This document shows, in pieces, positions 60,311 through 64,000 of a stretch of 64,000 bases of DNA. Location: NCBI GenBank assembly GCA_030762935.1, contig CM060884.1, positions 72,047,196 to 72,111,195 of the forward strand, given 5' to 3'. The translations under genes and the position numbers were made by a program. Position 1 is the stretch's first letter, and each line of letters opens with the position of its first letter. Below the pieces are notes generated by a model, which saw only the letters and a program-made list of their open reading frames with translations, did no database searches and was not told the origin of the DNA. Source of the stretch: Hymenopus coronatus (taxonomy: Eukaryota > Arthropoda > Insecta > Mantodea > Hymenopodidae).

Positions 60311-60856
60311 ATAGAAATGAAATTGTTTGCAAGTGCTGAGAAATTGTTTAAATGGATAAAATGAGTTCAAGTGACACACGGTTCAGATACTTATTGCCCA
60401 TCCGCGTTACACAAAACATTCGACTGTAAAGCGAATCAAGATTGAATGTTATTGAATTACGGTTCTTTAAAGCAGAGAACACAAATTGCAACCATAGAGA
60501 CGGAAAGAGATCTCGTTAACAATCAATTTACAGCGCAGGTAGAAGCCTCTTGATTACCTATAAATCCTTAATGTATTCACGCACCTAATTCTGTTTTTCG
60601 CGTTCTGAACAATCCGTTCCAGCTGAATGGTGCTCCACAAACAGCGAAAACAATTGACTGCGATCTCGACTTTAATTCCGGAGGATTTCGTTAAAATACC
60701 GGCAGATCTTTTTCAACAGTCGATGCTCTTGCATGCCACTCGATGTCAACGCCAGATAAACAGTAAGCGTGTTCATTTGGATTTTATCTAAAGGATAAGT
60801 TTATGCAATCATTTATTTATTTACTTTAAAGATCCACAAAATTCACCTCCGTCTTT
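60311..60856. other. Unassigned stretch
   Basis: I see nothing recognisable here. Confidence 0.5.
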
Positions 60857-60891
60857 TTACTTTCTCTACACGTACTATATACATAGTGTAT

Positions 60892-61083
60892 CGGGGCTCG
60901 ATCCGAAGCGACCGCATGTGAGATTTGTGGTGGACAAAATGTCGCTGGGGCGGGTTTTCTCTGGGTACTCTGGTTTCCCCCGCCATCGCATTCCACCGGT
61001 GCTCCATCATCATTCATGTATCATCAGTGTCACCGCCTGCGTGCCATTAGTAGTTAAAGCACTACAAAAAACAAAACAAACAA
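60892..61083 (+). mobile_element. tRNA-derived SINE (family S1), 5' truncated, 11-bp target duplication
   Basis: Flanked by ACATAGTGTAT at 60881-60891 and 61084-61094. Starts within the tRNA-like head (GGGGCTCGATCC), then the GGCGGGTTTTCTCTGGGTAC core and a 3' A-rich tail (AAACAAAACAAACAAAC). Confidence 0.95.
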
Positions 61084-61202
61084 ACATAGTGTATAGAGAC
61101 GATATTGTACTGCACCCAACTATTTGATACCGAGATTTAACCGGAAATACATGTTTTGGGTCACCCTGAATCCAAAAAAAGCATTTTTAGAAAAATGTCC
61201 TT

Positions 61203-61235
61203 GTGTGTGTCTGTCTGTCTGTCTGTCTGTGTGTA

Positions 61236-61274
<39 letters not shown>
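61203..61274. repeat. (TG)n / (TCTG)n microsatellite inside R1
   Basis: TCTG tetramers pass into about 17 TG units, at the position of the CA/TG segment of R1. Confidence 0.95.
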
Positions 61275-61277
<3 letters not shown>

Positions 61278-61980
61278 CAGCATAGCTCAAAAACGAAGAG
61301 ACAGTTAAATACCAAACTTGGTATCTTCCAAGGATGCGACACGAAGATTTTCAAGAAAATCCCGCACCCCAAACTACCCTTTACATGGAACTTTCTTCGA
61401 AAATTTTAATTTTCTCAAAAATAGCTCTAACGATTTTGATTAAACATCGTATACTAAAAATATTTACCTCACGAATAAAATGTATATCTTGAATTTTCTG
61501 GGAATAGCCTCTGAAGGCTATTTTATCCTGGATGAATTTTACTGAATTTTACATAACTGGCAAACCGTAAGAGGTGGATAAAAACTTACTACACAAAAAT
61601 GAAGATCAGGATAGAACATGTCATTATGTCATATACATTCTTTTTTTTTTCTCTCTTTTTTGTGTGGAGTTGATCACTTGTGAGATATTCCTTATTTTTG
61701 GTTTCAGCTTTGAAAAATGTATACCTTTCTCATACAGGAATTTGTCACCTCCTGTCCATACAAACAAAGGAACTTCAGTCACATAGCAACCGGCTTTTGA
61801 CTATCACTTTAACTTATAGTTCTCCCTTATTTCGCTTCTACTTACAAGGAAGCAAGTAATAAGTCCATTTCTGCTAATTTTTTCTCGATTAGAGTGAAGT
61901 AAATAGAAGCATAAACTTTTTAACAAAAATTTGTTGCAGAGATGTAGAGAAAGTCATGTGAATGGAACACACAAGATTTT

Positions 61981-62383
61981 TAAAATCTATTTGTTTGTAT
62001 AAATCATTTTATATTGTAATACATTACTTTTTATTGCTTAATAGTGTGTAATAAAGTTGTTAATCAGCTGTATATTGGTCTATATATGTTTTAGAAATAG
62101 TTTTTGTTTTTTCCATTATTGCTCCTGTGTAGTATTTGTACTTTGTTACTGTGATACTGCGGTCGCAAAAAAGACACAGAGTTCTGCGAACTTAAATAAA
62201 TGTTATTTAAAAAGAAACAGCTACAGAAACAGTAAATATTTTGTTATAGGTAAAGAGAAAGGCGCTAGTTAAATATTTAACTACTGTACTACTGTACAAA
62301 ATTTCTTTATTGACTTAAAAATCCGTTACAAATAAAATCTTTAACTCACTGCAACAAATAATTCATTTAAAGCTTCGACGTGA

Positions 62384-62388
<5 letters not shown>
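61981..62388. other. AT-rich unassigned stretch
   Basis: I see nothing recognisable here. Confidence 0.5.

Positions 62389-62447
<59 letters not shown>
62389..62447. repeat. (AC)n microsatellite
   Basis: About 29 uninterrupted AC units. Confidence 0.97.
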
Positions 62448-62450
<3 letters not shown>

Positions 62451-62479
62451 TCGGCCTGTCATTCTTCAGTTATATAGCT

Positions 62480-63440
62480 AGTAAATAATGTCACAGACAT
62501 TTCTGGAAGTTTGTGGAAACCGACGTTTGTGTTATGAAGTGTCTGGTTTCCGTCGCGCCGCACTTCTTTGTTTATCACATTCCAGCTCCAGCGCGGCATA
62601 CCAGACGGAACGCGAGAGAAGTCGCAGACACGGACTGTATTGTCACGCTGCTCCCTCCTCTGGACTGGTCGTCCCGAAGGTTAGACGATACAAACTACTC
62701 CTTGACCATTCACGGCCCATGGTTGTTGGAACCTGAGCCAACGCCCCTTGGGCCGGATTTGGCTTACAAACACGACTGAACTTCCTGCCGAGAGCCTCCC
62801 CTGTTTGCTCCTTGGGCATTGCAGGACTCCACCTTCTTGATCGTAACCTAGGTGTGTTGAGGAATCTGGCAGTTCACGAAATCCTTCGACAGCCAGTCTA
62901 AGAGACACGCTCCAGCGGTCACCACACCCTCCTTCAGAGTCACTCTTTGGACTCCAGGATGTCCGTAGAAACTCTGGAGCACAACCTCGTTATTAAAACC
63001 TCCTGCCGAGTATAATCGCCTAATAGTGGCACCTGAGGGCACACAGGCCTATTATCACCTCGCGATGAACACCCACAGGTTTGGGGCTGTCCGTCCCAGG
63101 GCTACTCCAGTAAGACCTCCTCCACTGTAAAGGTTTGCCTGATGCCGTCATTTACTTATAGGGTTGAAACCTTTTCCTTGTCGGCAAACTCTCTGCCGTG
63201 TCAGATCGGTTTATGGTCACGCTACACTAGTACGTGGAACAGATTCCCTCGTACCGCTCTGAAGAGGCTATCTTAAGGCACACAGCGTCAAGCAAGGAGA
63301 CTGCGATGTTTCAGGTATGCCCCTCACCACACGTCCCCGCCGGCCAATCGACTAGACCAGGCGTCCCCATAGAACGCACGCTCGGGTGGTAGTAAAGGCC
63401 TTCAAGCCCTGACGGTTGCGGGCATGAAATGGAGGTGCTA
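62480..63440. other. GC-rich block of unknown identity
   Basis: Nearly 1 kb clearly more GC-rich than its surroundings, with short open frames on both strands (plus 62488-62779, minus 62908-62681 and 63042-62848). None shows a domain I recognise. It could be part of a mobile element or a host exon/CpG-rich region. Confidence 0.35.
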
Positions 63441-64000
63441 CAGTGGCGGAACTATGATTGTGTAAATTAACTTACACTTTCACTATCAATTACAGAATAA
63501 TGATATCCGTATTTTATACACTTTAATACTGATGTCTAATTTAATACAAAATAAAATCTAATTGGCAAGAAATTCAACTAACGAAATTCAAACACTCTTA
63601 TAAAGCTAATAAACTAAATAATATAATATGACAGATCTTGTTAACACTGTGTAATTCAATGAAGTAAACAATACAAATAAACATAATATTCTTCAAGTAA
63701 ATGTCTCTATGAAAACTGCTCTTTCTTAGACATCCGACTCGCCGTGATTTTTGCAGTTGTTTTCAACCAGCTGTGCGACTATTGTTTGCGAGCTACCCAA
63801 TCACAAACATGCTTTCAAGTGTTGATCACTTAATTGGCTTCTGTGACTTTGTACACTTCATTAAAGAAAACAGTGATTCGCAAACATAGGTTGTCCCGAA
63901 CATGTCCTGCTAGATGGTGGAGTTTAGGAAATCTTTCGCGTCTTACAGAGGTGTAGAAATGGTTTATACTTTTTCTATTTTAATATTTATCCTTTAACTC
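63441..64000. other. AT-rich unassigned stretch to the window end
   Basis: No gene or repeat recognised. Confidence 0.5.

Larger units (their letters stand above)
60857..61980 (+). mobile_element. R1 element, plus orientation, full length, split by a SINE
   Basis: ACTTTCTCTAC at 60859-60869. The SINE lies inside the 5' palindrome. A TG/TCTG array occupies 61203-61274. GTAGAGAAAGT is at 61944-61954, followed by CATGTGAATGGAACACACAA and a T-run. Confidence 0.95.

Overview
The window is metazoan genomic DNA, AT-rich and almost entirely repetitive. Simple repeats, tRNA-derived SINEs, mariner transposase relics, a Polinton/adintovirus-like relic and TATA/TCAGT-type promoter motifs together suggest an invertebrate. 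An arthropod, perhaps an SSR-rich decapod crustacean, is my best guess, but no host gene fixes the species. I see no intact host protein-coding gene.

Layout. Bases 1-4961 are one uninterrupted (GTA)n array that runs off the left edge. From 6.7 to 62 kb the sequence is dominated by one interspersed element that I call R1 (about 0.83-0.87 kb, more than 40 full or partial copies in both orientations). I define its plus orientation as beginning after a T-run with ACTTTCTCTAC, running into a palindrome centred on TGTACA, then a CA/TG-rich segment and an A- or T-run, and ending with GTAGAGAAAGT, a short CATGTG...CACATCAG stem-loop and another T-run. This asymmetric subterminal inverted repeat plus 3' stem-loop plus T/T flanks resembles non-autonomous Helentron (HINE/DINE-like) elements. 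R1 encodes no protein I can recognise. Several R1 copies carry the same 3' flanking spacer, which points to tandem duplication or 3' read-through.

Between R1 copies lie several tRNA-derived SINE families (some with clear target-site duplications), two dead mariner transposase genes (15.85-17.09 kb and 55.27-56.08 kb), a fold-back MITE (35.81-36.10 kb), a 35-bp minisatellite (34.39-34.86 kb), and a triplicated module that in two copies contains a TATA box, an initiator and an ATG (34.16-35.48 kb). A few short open frames resemble decayed coding fragments of unknown origin (9.6, 28.5-28.8, 33.75, 45.3 and 53.4 kb).

The most gene-like block is 29.47-33.03 kb on the minus strand. It is more GC-rich than its surroundings and carries four compactly arranged virion-morphogenesis genes: a penton/minor-capsid-like protein, a small amphipathic and basic pVI/pX-like protein, an F54H12.2-like major-capsid-type protein, and an adenain-like cysteine protease. 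A possible small spliced gene follows. Two junctions still overlap (TAATG, ATGA), as in a compact viral genome. Every gene except the pVI/pX-like one is broken by a truncation, stop or frameshift, and R1 fragments cut both ends, so this is an endogenous viral relic. No polymerase, integrase or packaging ATPase is present.
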